A stretch of 64,000 bases of DNA from CBDCYN01 sp965224205 (lineage in GTDB: Bacteria; Planctomycetota; Phycisphaerae; Phycisphaerales; Phycisphaeraceae), in the NCBI GenBank assembly GCA_965224205.1, contig CBDCYN010000020.1, positions 1-64,000 of the forward strand, in the 5' to 3' direction. A program made the position numbers and the translations under genes. The notes under the pieces were generated by a model. It saw only the letters and a program-made list of their open reading frames with translations. It had not been told where the DNA came from and searched no databases. The first letter of the stretch is position 1; the number at the start of each line of letters is the position of its first letter. Shown piece after piece: positions 9,092 to 17,779 of the stretch.

Positions 9092-9805
9092 TTAGCTCCG
9101 AGGCCTGGCCAAGTTGTATTTCAAGATACACCGGATCGCCGAGACCCCGTCCTTCCAGTTGATCTTCTTGCCCTCCTCGTACGTCCGCCCCGCGTAGCTG
9201 ACCGGCAGCTCGTAGATGCGGATCTTGAGCTTGGCGATCTTGGCTGTGATCTCCGGCTCGAACCCGAACCGGTCTTCCTCGATCGTGACCTGTTGGAGCA
9301 CTTCTTGGCGAAATATCTTGTAGCAGCACTCCATATCCGTGAGGTTGAGGTTGGAGAACATATTGCTGAGCGTGGTGAGGAGCTTATTGCCCAGGTAGTG
9401 CCAGTAATAGAGCACACGGTGGGCGTGGCCGATGAAGCGTGAGCCGTAGACCACGTCCGCCCGGCCGTCGAGGATCGGGGCCAGCAATTCGGGGTATTCA
9501 TTGGGATCGTACTCTAGGTCGGCGTCCTGGATCAGAACGATGTTCCCGGTGGCCTTGGAGAACCCGGTCCGCAACGCAGCGCCTTTGCCTTGGTTGACGT
9601 CGTGAAAACAGGCTACGAGTTGGGGCTTGGCGCCTTGTAGATCACGCAGCACGTCCGCGGTGCCGTCCGCCGAGCAGTCATCGACGACGATGATCTGCTT
9701 GTCCATCGCCTCGGGCAGCTGGACCTGCTCTATCCGGTCGATGATCTGCGGCAGCAGGTCCCGCTCGTTATAGACCGGCACGACGATAGAGAGTGTCTGG
9801 CTCAT
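9092..9805 (-). CDS. Family 2 glycosyltransferase (dolichyl-phosphate mannose synthase-like)
   Basis: 237 residues from the chosen ATG. It starts SIVVPVYNERDLLPQI, has the nucleotide-binding VVDDCSADGT, and the DXD-type motif in QDADLEYDPNE. The size and motifs fit DPM1/ArnC-like transferases that move a sugar to a polyprenyl phosphate carrier at the inner face of the membrane. The ATG at 9805 overlaps the stop of the upstream membrane protein gene as ATGA, which favours this start over a longer frame with a non-conserved extension. The partner upstream is an ArnT/GT39-like protein that could use the lipid-linked sugar. Confidence 0.88.
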   Translation of the reverse strand: MSQTLSIVVPVYNERDLLPQIIDRIEQVQLPEAMDKQIIVVDDCSADGTADVLRDLQGAKPQLVACFHDVNQGKGAALRTGFSKATGNIVLIQDADLEYDPNEYPELLAPILDGRADVVYGSRFIGHAHRVLYYWHYLGNKLLTTLSNMFSNLNLTDMECCYKIFRQEVLQQVTIEEDRFGFEPEITAKIAKLKIRIYELPVSYAGRTYEEGKKINWKDGVSAIRCILKYNLARPRS

Positions 9806-11412
9806 GGTGACCTTGTCGCTGCGGTGTCCGCAGGTTGAAAAGACTTGATTTCCTCCCACTCGACTGGGCTAAAGCAATACAGGGCGACCATCTTCCCGGA
9901 CCACGTCCGCTCAAACCGACCTCTGTCCGATAACCCCCGCCCTAGCGCTTCCCATTTTTCTTGCATCGGCTGGTTGTGGTGCCCAGCTGCGAACCACACC
10001 CGGCCTTTTTCGTGGCCTCTGATCAGCGGCTGGTACAATTCTAACATTTTCCCTTCCTGCGGCCACGGCGCCAGACGAATGCTGCCCGCGATCGAGTCAC
10101 CGCCCAGTTGCTGGTTGACCAGCGCCGCGGGGGTCATCAAGACGAGATCGTCGGCCCCGGCGACCCTCGCCAGTTCGCCCAATAATTGATCAATCGCGGC
10201 GGTTTCGTATTCCGCCCCTCGGGTTTCATACATCACCCCAACCGATAAAACAACTCCAACGGCGACGCCGACCCATGATACAACCGCGTGCCCGCCTGGG
10301 TTAGCCGTTGCATCGTCCGTGGGCCGCGGTGCGTCAAGCTTATCGCCGACACGGCGACCTGACCATTTTGCCCATCCCCATCCCATGAAGACCAAGGGCC
10401 CCGCCAACAGGCATACGTGCGCCATCACCACGAGCGGGAGGTTCACCCGAACCCCTAGCGGCCAAAACCCTCCAAGATTGGCCGCCACGGTACAAGCCAC
10501 CACCGCCGCCGCAGAAACCGCCGCCACCCGTTGACACCGATACCAGGCGAACCACCCCGCCACGGCCATCGCCATCATCACATGACCCGGAACCGCGTAT
10601 CGATACCAAGACTGTTCGAAAAACTCGACTCCCATCCGCCACCCTGAAACGGCCAGCCCCCAATCCAACGACAGATATTGATCCGACCAATAGTCTTTGA
10701 GGACATCAGACCCCGAGATGTGCCTGTTGTACAACAGGTGGGTCACCGAAGCCAATACCGCCACCACCACGCCCGCAGCGACCGTCGTCGTGACCTGACA
10801 GCGGTCCCGTTTGATCGCCCAGGCGGCACATACGACCAACCCTGTCCCCGCGATGGCAAACCAGGTCGAGAATCCGGTCAAAATCCCCACACAGGCTAGA
10901 ATCAACCAGCACATCGCCGCCGATCGGCTGGGACGATCGACCCAACGATCCGCCGCAAGCACCAACCCAAGCGATACTGCCGCGGCGGGCAGGTACTGCT
11001 TGATCTCGGTGGCGTAGCGTTGAAACAGGGGGCAAGCCAGAACAAACAGAGTCGCCGCCCATCCCCACGCGGCGACCCCGCACCAACGACTGGTCATGGA
11101 GCCGATCATGACCAACAGTCCCGCTGCCGCCACCACCGCGGGCAGGCGGTACACCCAACGGTGCCCGCCGGCCCACCGCGCCAGAGTGTGCATCGCCGCC
11201 ATGTACCCCACCGCGACCGGCTGGCGGTCATGCATCGCCCGGGCCAGTGCATCGGGAAGCTGCGGGGTACGGGCGAAGTCGATGACCCACGATTCATCGT
11301 AGAACGCCGCCCGGCCGATATGGCAGGTCGCCACCACCGCCAGCGTGACCAAGACGGCCGCAACCGCCGTGATCGAGGTCAAACAGGTGTACCGTGTACC
11401 CACACTGCTCAC
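9802..11412 (-). CDS. GT39/ArnT-like membrane glycosyltransferase
   Basis: 536 residues with about ten hydrophobic segments. After the first membrane span it has YDESWVIDFAR, matching the acidic DE motif in the first periplasmic loop of PMT/ArnT-type lipid-phosphate-sugar transferases, followed by a YATEIKQYLP motif typical of this superfamily. The C-terminus (about 400-536) is soluble, probably periplasmic. Translation is coupled to the downstream GT2 gene by a 4-bp overlap, so the two are probably one pathway: GT2 loads a polyprenyl carrier and this protein transfers the sugar outside. The acceptor is unknown. Confidence 0.7.
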   Translation of the reverse strand: MSSVGTRYTCLTSITAVAAVLVTLAVVATCHIGRAAFYDESWVIDFARTPQLPDALARAMHDRQPVAVGYMAAMHTLARWAGGHRWVYRLPAVVAAAGLLVMIGSMTSRWCGVAAWGWAATLFVLACPLFQRYATEIKQYLPAAAVSLGLVLAADRWVDRPSRSAAMCWLILACVGILTGFSTWFAIAGTGLVVCAAWAIKRDRCQVTTTVAAGVVVAVLASVTHLLYNRHISGSDVLKDYWSDQYLSLDWGLAVSGWRMGVEFFEQSWYRYAVPGHVMMAMAVAGWFAWYRCQRVAAVSAAAVVACTVAANLGGFWPLGVRVNLPLVVMAHVCLLAGPLVFMGWGWAKWSGRRVGDKLDAPRPTDDATANPGGHAVVSWVGVAVGVVLSVGVMYETRGAEYETAAIDQLLGELARVAGADDLVLMTPAALVNQQLGGDSIAGSIRLAPWPQEGKMLELYQPLIRGHEKGRVWFAAGHHNQPMQEKWEALGRGLSDRGRFERTWSGKMVALYCFSPVEWEEIKSFQPADTAATRSP

Positions 11413-11487
11413 AGCGGTAGGTTAGCAACCCCCCAAGACATCACCAACCGGGGTGTGACTCGATGCGGTGGCGGCCAGGGCTTGGGT

Positions 11488-12900
11488 TTAGATATCAAAG
11501 TACATGCAGAACTCGAACGGGTGGGGCCGCAACCGCAACGCCGCCACTTCGTTGTCTCGTTTATACTTAATCCAGTAATGGATGACGTCTTCGGTGAATA
11601 CGTCGCCCTCAAGCAGGAACGCATGATCGTTCTCGAGCTCGTCAAGAGCCTCAGCCAAGTCGACCGGGGCCGAGCCGATGCTCTCGTACTCTTCGGGCTC
11701 GAGGTCGTAGAGGTCCTTGTCTAGCGGGTTGCCGGGGTCGATCTGATTCTTGATCCCGTCGATCGCGGCCATGAGAAGTCCCGCGAACGCCAGGTACGGG
11801 TTGCACGACGAGTCGGGGCAGCGGAATTCGATCCGCTTAGTCTTGGGGTTGTCTTGGTACATGGGGATCCGGATCGCCGCCGACCGGTTCCGTGAGGAGT
11901 AGACGAGGTTCACCGGGGCTTCATACCCGGGCACGAGGCGTTTGAAACTATTGGTGGTCGGGTTGGTCAGCGCGATCAACGCTGGGGCGTGTTTGAGGAT
12001 CCCGCCGATCGCATAAAGGCCCAGCTCGCTTAGCCCTGCGTATTTCTTGCCCGCCATCAGCGGCTTGCCGCCCTTCCAAAGCGACAGGTGGGTGTGCATC
12101 CCCGACCCGTTGTCCTGGAACAGAGGCTTGGGCATGAAGGTGGCGACCTTGCCGTGCCGGGCCGCAACGTTCTTGACAATATATTTATAGTACATGCAGG
12201 TATCGGCCATGTGGACCATTTCTTGGAAGCGTAGGTCGATCTCGGCCTGGCCGCCGGTGGCGACCTCGTGGTGGTGGCACTCGACCGGGATACCCATCTG
12301 GAGCATCACGTCGACCATCTCCGAGCGGATGTTTACGCCCGTGTCCATCGGGGCGGTGGGGAAGTACCCTTCCTTAAGGCGGATCTGGTACCCCAGGTTC
12401 GTTGGGTCTTGGTTCCCACGGTTCCAGATCCCCTCTTGAGAATCCACGTGATGTCTGGAATAGTTGACACCCTGGTCGTACCACACGTTGTCAAAGATGA
12501 AAAATTCAAGCTCCGGGCCGAAGTATGCGGTGTCTGCGATCCCGGACTTACGTAAGTACGACACCGATTTACGGGCCACAGAACGGGGGTCGCGGGAGTA
12601 TTCTTTTTTGGTGATTGGGTCCTTGATATCGCAGATCAGCGAGATCGTAGGGTGTTGGAGAAACGGATCGATCTTGGCTGTCTCGGACACCGGCACCAGC
12701 AGCATGTCCGACTCGTTGATCGCCTGCCAGCCACGGATGGATGAACCGTCGAACCCGAACCCGTCGACGAAGCTCTGCTCGGTCAGCTCGGTTGCGGGGT
12801 AGGTCGTGTGCTGCCACAACCCCGGGAAATCCATGAACCGGCAGTCCACGAATTCGATCTTGTTCTTCTTAACCAGCTCTAAAACTTGCTTGGGGGTCAT
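11488..12900 (-). CDS. glnA: Type I glutamine synthetase
   Basis: 470 residues, the usual length of GSI. It makes glutamine from glutamate, ammonia and ATP. The sequence carries the N-terminal FVDCRFMDFPGLWQH, the DGSSIRGW loop, PELEFFIFD, the ATP-binding KPLFQDNGSGMHTH and the NRSAAIRIP block. Near the C-terminus KDLYDLEPEE matches the adenylylation loop of GSI-beta (Tyr in NLYDLPPEE), so control by adenylylation is possible. The ATG at 12900 is preceded by AGGAGA at good spacing; a longer frame upstream has no family match and was rejected. No nitrogen regulatory gene is adjacent. Confidence 0.96.
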   Translation of the reverse strand: MTPKQVLELVKKNKIEFVDCRFMDFPGLWQHTTYPATELTEQSFVDGFGFDGSSIRGWQAINESDMLLVPVSETAKIDPFLQHPTISLICDIKDPITKKEYSRDPRSVARKSVSYLRKSGIADTAYFGPELEFFIFDNVWYDQGVNYSRHHVDSQEGIWNRGNQDPTNLGYQIRLKEGYFPTAPMDTGVNIRSEMVDVMLQMGIPVECHHHEVATGGQAEIDLRFQEMVHMADTCMYYKYIVKNVAARHGKVATFMPKPLFQDNGSGMHTHLSLWKGGKPLMAGKKYAGLSELGLYAIGGILKHAPALIALTNPTTNSFKRLVPGYEAPVNLVYSSRNRSAAIRIPMYQDNPKTKRIEFRCPDSSCNPYLAFAGLLMAAIDGIKNQIDPGNPLDKDLYDLEPEEYESIGSAPVDLAEALDELENDHAFLLEGDVFTEDVIHYWIKYKRDNEVAALRLRPHPFEFCMYFDI

Positions 12901-13512
12901 GGCGCCTCTCCTGTATGACACGCTCTTGGATACACGATACCAATCCACTGAATCGCAACGAAGATACCGATAGTTGCGGCTAACGACAACTGTCGTCATT
13001 CGGCTGCGCCTGCGACTGCCCCTTAAAAGCCCCGGATTCTATTAGTTAGCTAAGCCCTTTCTCACGTAGGAATGCAGCATGGCTTACATATCCGGAAAGA
13101 TTATCCCCGGGAGTCAATCGATCCCTCAAAGCGTCATTGACGCGCGACGCGTCGGCGTGATCCCGTCGGCTATACAGCACGCGCAGGTGATCCCGGCAGG
13201 TTCTGGTTCACGTAGATTAGGTCGTACAGAGATGCGATGCCAAAGCAAAGACCATCACATTTAATACATGTCGAGATTTTTCACGGAAACGAATCAGAGG
13301 CTTGCGTATCTAAAGCAACCGTTCCCAGCATTGCCTTTTTTATGGTCAAACCGAATCGGCAAACGATCAAAATGACCACAATATTCAGGGCAAACGGTAT
13401 CGCGATCGAGGAGGGGAATATATTGATCGTGAATGAAAATTTGACTCTGTCGATGTGATGCACGGGCGGCCCTGTAGAGGTGAAATAAAGATGAGGAGGG
13501 TATCTGGACACC

Positions 13513-13532
13513 CAGCTGCGGGCCCGCAGCTG
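13513..13532. repeat. AGCTGCGG palindrome, copy 1
   Basis: CAGCTGCGGGCCCGCAGCTG is a perfect 20-bp palindrome followed 6 nt later by the small palindrome TTCCCGGGAA. Related two-part structures occur at 26113 and 27048, all in intergenic DNA. Confidence 0.7.
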
Positions 13533-13559
13533 CATCTTCCCGGGAAAACCCTCGCCACC

Positions 13560-13597
13560 ACTTTGATACGCATCGCGTATCAAAGTACCGCATCGGG
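13560..13597. repeat. GCGTATC hairpin and element, copy 1
   Basis: ACTTTGATACGC and GCGTATCAAAGT form a perfect 12-bp stem with a 3-nt loop (13560-13586). The right arm continues as TACCGCATCGGG. The GCGTAT-to-CGGG part recurs at 24829 with about 20 of 23 positions identical, and in weaker form at 17554, 21413 and 24567. Confidence 0.6.
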
Positions 13598-13722
13598 CAC
13601 GCGCAGGACACTGAAAATTTCCCTGCCACGTACATGAGGGATGTCGCCATTTCATCCGCGATGGGCAAATTTCACCCGTCCGCTAGATGGCGAAATGATG
13701 ATCAGGTTCCGCTCGTTCTATC

Positions 13723-14484
13723 TCATTTAGTTGAGACCAAGGCGACCTGGCCGCTAGCAACATCGAAATCGAAATCCGCGTCGCTTAACAAGCTCCTTAG
13801 GTCGTTGAGCAGCGCCGGGTCGTTGGGGCGTTCATCAATGAGGTCCCGGATCAACGCCAACGCGTCGACCCAGATGCCGCGGTCCGCCGCGATCCGGGCA
13901 CGCTCACGGCGCCGCTTGATGCTGGCCAATTCCCCCGCCAGATCGGGACGATCGGGGCGCCAGATACTGCTCTTGGCCGCGGGGTTACGCGCTGGGGATT
14001 GGGCATCCACGATAATCATCGCCGCCCACTCGTACTCTTCAGCCGGGTGGAGCTGAACGTCGAATTTCGACAAGTCCAGGCGTTGGATCCCCCGCTCCAT
14101 CTGCCCGCCCTTCAGCGTCAGCTCGATAATCGGGTCAGGGCTGTCCTTGCGGTTAATCGTCAGCCGCACCGGGTGAGTCGCATCCGAGATGTACCAGAAC
14201 AATGACGGCTGCGCCTGCGTGGTGACCGCGGCACGAGAAGGCACCAGCAACAACACCCGTGGCGGGGGTTGGTCAGAAGCGGATCGTCGGGTGCTGACAA
14301 AGCGTGTAAACCGGTTGGGCAGGCCACTAAAATTCGACGGCACAAACCGCACCGGCCTCAACGGGGCCTGGATCATGCCCACCGCCGGATCCGCCGCAGC
14401 CGACGCAGCGACGGTGATCTCGCTACCTGCGGTCGCGGAGGTCATCAGCAACGAAACGATCATCACGCCAAGAATCCTATCCAT
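13723..14484 (-). CDS. Secreted DUF928-family protein
   Basis: 253 residues. An N-terminal signal peptide (MDRILGVMIVSLLMTSATAG) predicts export. The body matches the DUF928 pattern: an LLLVPSRAA strand, SLFWYISDATHPVRL, a GIQRLDLSKF segment and EYEWAAMIIVD, followed by a C-terminal helical part (residues ~175-250). DUF928 proteins are known mainly from cyanobacteria, where they sit beside CHAT-domain genes; their biochemical role is not known. Here too it lies downstream of a CHAT-TPR gene on the same strand. The ATG at 14484 has AGGAG 8 nt upstream; a TTG one codon earlier is less likely. Confidence 0.75.
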   Translation of the reverse strand: MDRILGVMIVSLLMTSATAGSEITVAASAAADPAVGMIQAPLRPVRFVPSNFSGLPNRFTRFVSTRRSASDQPPPRVLLLVPSRAAVTTQAQPSLFWYISDATHPVRLTINRKDSPDPIIELTLKGGQMERGIQRLDLSKFDVQLHPAEEYEWAAMIIVDAQSPARNPAAKSSIWRPDRPDLAGELASIKRRRERARIAADRGIWVDALALIRDLIDERPNDPALLNDLRSLLSDADFDFDVASGQVALVSTK

Positions 14485-14870
14485 CAATAATTCTCCTATT
14501 CAAGATGCAGCTCCCGGTAATGACCGCCTTGAGCGACACCACCCATGCTACGACTAATCGATCCACCAAGCAGCCCACGCCTCTGCCTCGCCCTCAGCAA
14601 AATACAATGGCTACCATTAATTACGCGCAGCGGCCCACAATCTTGCGCCGCCACCGGCCCAGAACGATCATTTCATCCAACCGACACCCGACGTCAGCTC
14701 ATCTCGGATCAAACCGCGCGTGAACCGTGCACGCGGCACAGCAACTCTCGGAATCAATCGGGCCGACTCTCGAATCTGAGGTAGTTGTGATAGCTCCTTA
14801 CAGCGCCCGAAGGGTCGAATACTGACTACTACAGATCATCTCACCGTCGAATCCGGGTTCACTCTGGGCT
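14485..14870. other. Intergenic stretch without a supported gene
   Basis: 386 bp between the DUF928 and CHAT genes, somewhat AT-richer than its flanks. Short frames lack motifs and start signals. It may hold a separate promoter for the DUF928 gene, but no convincing boxes were seen. Confidence 0.5.
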
Positions 14871-17516
14871 CTACTGCCAGTTACCGATCACCAGGAACGG
14901 TGACCAGAAATAGGGGTCGTCGTAGGCATACTCCTGGTTCTTCATCAAGCTCAGCTGCGCCTGCTGTAACGCCTTGGCCTTCGACAGATCGGGGCGGTTG
15001 CGGATCTGGCGATAAAACTCCGCCATGAGCTGAGCGGTCGATTCGTCAGCCACCGACCACAGCGTCGCCAGGGCGCTGCGGGCACCGGCTTTAACCGCGA
15101 TCCCAGCTAACCCTAGGGCGGCACGGTCGTCGCCCATCGCGGTTTCACAGGCACTGAGTGTCAGCAGCTCGATCGGCTGGTCACGGTACCGGGCCATGTT
15201 GATCAGCCGCTCGAGGTCGGTGAGGGTCATCTTCCCGTCCTCCTGCCCGCTGTGGTAGACCAACAGATAAGCCCGCACGGGCTGGCCCTGGTCATCGTAG
15301 CCCCCGAACTTCCCATGTGAGGCGATATGGACGATCGAAAACGGGGTCTTCCGCACCTGGTCTTCGATCTGCTGCATCGTAAACCGCTCATCGGTGAGCA
15401 CCACCGGGTTCTCGAAGCACTGCTCAAGCTTCTCGATCTCAATCGGCACATGCGGCAGGCGCTGATCCCCGTCCTGGCCGGTCAGCCCGCAGATCAACAG
15501 GCGCAGCTTGATCTCCTCAAGCGTCTTGGGGTTGGTCAGGGTCAACCCGGGGGTGACCGCGGTGGCGTAGCGCTCGACCAGGAACTGTTGCCCGTCATAA
15601 AGCGCCGCCATCGGCACCGACCGCAGCGGGCCGTCAGGGACGAATACCAGCACCTCGATCTGGTGCTGCTGCAACAAGGCCTCGATCGGGGCGATCAACC
15701 AATCATATAGATCATTGGCGTGCGAGAGATGCCGGTTCGAGGTCAGATCGCCTAGGTCATAACGGAACCGGTCCACCGTCTCCTTGAGCTGATCTCGGCC
15801 CACGGGCACGGTGAACTTAAACAACCTGCTTCGGATCCCGGTGTGCGGCCCGGCTGCCTCGTTAACGCCCATGTACCCAGGATGGACCTGGCCGTTAGAA
15901 CCACCCTGCGAGGGCTCGGGGGGTGGGACCGGGCCCGGCCCCACCGGCAGGTCGACGAGGATCTCCGTGCGGTTATCCAGAGGAACGTGATAGATTACCG
16001 CGGTGTCGCGAGCCAGGGCTTGGATCTCCTCCTCGGGGACCTGGGCGATGCACTGATCTTGGAAATAGTCCGCCAGCTCAGCGGTCTTGAGGCGTTCGAG
16101 GGTATAAATCGCCTCCCGCATCAAGCTCTGGGCTTCGGGTGAATCGGGGGCCAACGAATCGGTCCGCTCCAGCAACAGATCCGCGTACTGGAACAGCACC
16201 GGGCCGGCTTCTTTATGAAAGGAGGTTGTTGTCTCTGGGCCGGGGAACTGGTTACCTAGACCGAAGGTGGCCTGGGGCTGGATCAGACTCAGATTACGCA
16301 CCGCCCTGCGGTAGGCGCTGATCGCCTGCTGAGGCCTATTTTGATGACGCAGCAGCCGCCCCTGCTGCCACTGCAAGCGGTAGAGGGTGGTGACCATCGA
16401 AGACTGCTGAGCGATCGCCGCCGCTTTGTTCGCGGCTTGCAGCGCTTCGTCGTAGCGGCCCACCTGTTCATAGAGCCCCGCCAACCCTTCCAAGGCGTAA
16501 CAGGCCCCGCGCCGATCGAGCAGCTGCCCCGCGAGGGTCAACGCCGACCGGTAAGTATCAAACGACGCCTGGATCCACCCGTCGCCAGATCCTGCCGAAC
16601 GCTCAGACAGCAGGTCTTGGGCGCGGCCGACGGCCACGAGCAAGAAAACCTTGTCATGGGTCGCTTCAAGCTGAGAGACGGCACCGAGGGTCTGCTCGAC
16701 CAGAGCTGCTGCGGTTTCGAGCCGCCCAGCCGCTGGATCGGCCTGTGGTAGGGGCGGGATCGAGGCGGTCTGCCCGGCGGCGGTTTCGTTGTCCCCGCGG
16801 TGATCGGGACCGGTCGCGTTGATCGTAGCCATCGTCGCGTTCATCAACGCTTGGGCTTGGAGCGGAGCGTTATGCTCCTCTAGCGCAAGCTGAGCCGCGA
16901 TCAGATACGACTCTTGAGCACGTTTGAAATAAGCTTTGGTGCTCAGGTAATTGCCGAGATTGTTGTAGATCGAAGCCTCCGCTCGCCGATCGCCCAGCGC
17001 CTGGGCCATGGCCAGGCTCTCATTAAGAAAAAACTCGGCGTCCGGGGGCACCCCGGTATCGATCGGGTATCCCTCCGATTCGCCGATCGTGCGGATCTTG
17101 ATCGAATTGGCGCTGGACCCGGCGAAATCTCGGGTAAGGGTCAGCAACACGGCCAGGTCTTCATACAGCGCCATAAGCCGGAACTGATCGTCCATCTCCC
17201 GAGCCAGCCCGATCGCCTGTTGGAGGCGGTCTAGCGCGATGGAATAGCTACCCATGGCTCGCAGGGCAATGCTTTGACTACGCAGCGCATCGATCTGCCC
17301 GTCGGTCCGCTGCGATTGACGATACAGGGCTTGGGCTTCCTTCCAGTGCCCGATGCCCATTTCGTAGTCCCCCTGCTGGTAAGCCCGCCAGCCCTCGGTC
17401 AGCTTTTGGTCGGCATCGGGGATCTGGGCCTCCAAGGCCACGGCACCCCACGATACCGACACCCAGACGCTCAGGCCCAAGACCACCCGGTAGTACCGGC
17501 GGAGATTCATGCTCAT
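14871..17516 (-). CDS. TPR-CHAT caspase-like protein with signal peptide
   Basis: 881 residues. A signal peptide or anchor covers residues 1-30 (RVVLGLSVWVSVSWGAVALEA). TPR-type helical repeats fill about 35-480 (YQQGDYEMGIGHWKEAQALY is one). The C-terminal ~280 residues are a CHAT domain with the catalytic dyad: His in IVHIASHGKFGG and Cys in LLTLSACETAMGDDRA. CHAT proteases belong to the caspase-separase clan; their targets are usually partner proteins recognised by the repeats. The ATG at 17516 is preceded by GAGGAG 7 nt upstream; the frame extends farther but without signal. Neighbours are the kinase upstream and DUF928 downstream. Export means the protease would act in the periplasm or at the outer membrane. 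Confidence 0.88.
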   Translation of the reverse strand: MSMNLRRYYRVVLGLSVWVSVSWGAVALEAQIPDADQKLTEGWRAYQQGDYEMGIGHWKEAQALYRQSQRTDGQIDALRSQSIALRAMGSYSIALDRLQQAIGLAREMDDQFRLMALYEDLAVLLTLTRDFAGSSANSIKIRTIGESEGYPIDTGVPPDAEFFLNESLAMAQALGDRRAEASIYNNLGNYLSTKAYFKRAQESYLIAAQLALEEHNAPLQAQALMNATMATINATGPDHRGDNETAAGQTASIPPLPQADPAAGRLETAAALVEQTLGAVSQLEATHDKVFLLVAVGRAQDLLSERSAGSGDGWIQASFDTYRSALTLAGQLLDRRGACYALEGLAGLYEQVGRYDEALQAANKAAAIAQQSSMVTTLYRLQWQQGRLLRHQNRPQQAISAYRRAVRNLSLIQPQATFGLGNQFPGPETTTSFHKEAGPVLFQYADLLLERTDSLAPDSPEAQSLMREAIYTLERLKTAELADYFQDQCIAQVPEEEIQALARDTAVIYHVPLDNRTEILVDLPVGPGPVPPPEPSQGGSNGQVHPGYMGVNEAAGPHTGIRSRLFKFTVPVGRDQLKETVDRFRYDLGDLTSNRHLSHANDLYDWLIAPIEALLQQHQIEVLVFVPDGPLRSVPMAALYDGQQFLVERYATAVTPGLTLTNPKTLEEIKLRLLICGLTGQDGDQRLPHVPIEIEKLEQCFENPVVLTDERFTMQQIEDQVRKTPFSIVHIASHGKFGGYDDQGQPVRAYLLVYHSGQEDGKMTLTDLERLINMARYRDQPIELLTLSACETAMGDDRAALGLAGIAVKAGARSALATLWSVADESTAQLMAEFYRQIRNRPDLSKAKALQQAQLSLMKNQEYAYDDPYFWSPFLVIGNWQ

Positions 17517-17553
17517 GTTCAGGCTCCTCATCGGACGGTGGTCCTGCCACGTC

Positions 17554-17578
17554 GCGTATAAGCGTGCCCCGTGTGGGG
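17554..17578. repeat. GCGTAT element upstream of the CHAT gene
   Basis: GCGTATAAGC then GTGCCCC-GTGT-GGGG. In the direction of the minus-strand gene it reads CCCC/GGGG hairpin, a few nt, then TTATACGC, about 37 nt before the CHAT start. Same layout as at 24567. Could be a promoter. Confidence 0.45.
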
Positions 17579-17779
17579 CGTGCACCCTAGCCCCGATACC
17601 TCGAGGCCGGCTTTCTCTGACTTGACGAGCACCAAGGTCCTGTCATCGAAGGCCTCTAATGTTAGTTGAGTTAGTCGAAAAGAGCGAAACACGGTACTTG
17701 ACAAAACCTGGCCCGGCCCCACCCGGCGAGGTCTGTCATCGCCTACCCCTGATCTCATGGGATCTATCTATATTCTATT

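Larger units (their letters stand above)
12901..13722. other. Intergenic stretch without a supported gene
   Basis: Short frames on both strands show no motifs or ribosome binding sites and run through palindromes at 13513 and 13560, so none is called. The stretch holds the glnA promoter region and the two repeats listed separately. Confidence 0.55.

Noticed and set aside
13281..13655. Minus-strand frames in the glnA-DUF928 spacer
   Set aside because: They run through the palindromes at 13513 and 13560 and show no consistent coding character, although a hydrophobic stretch is present.
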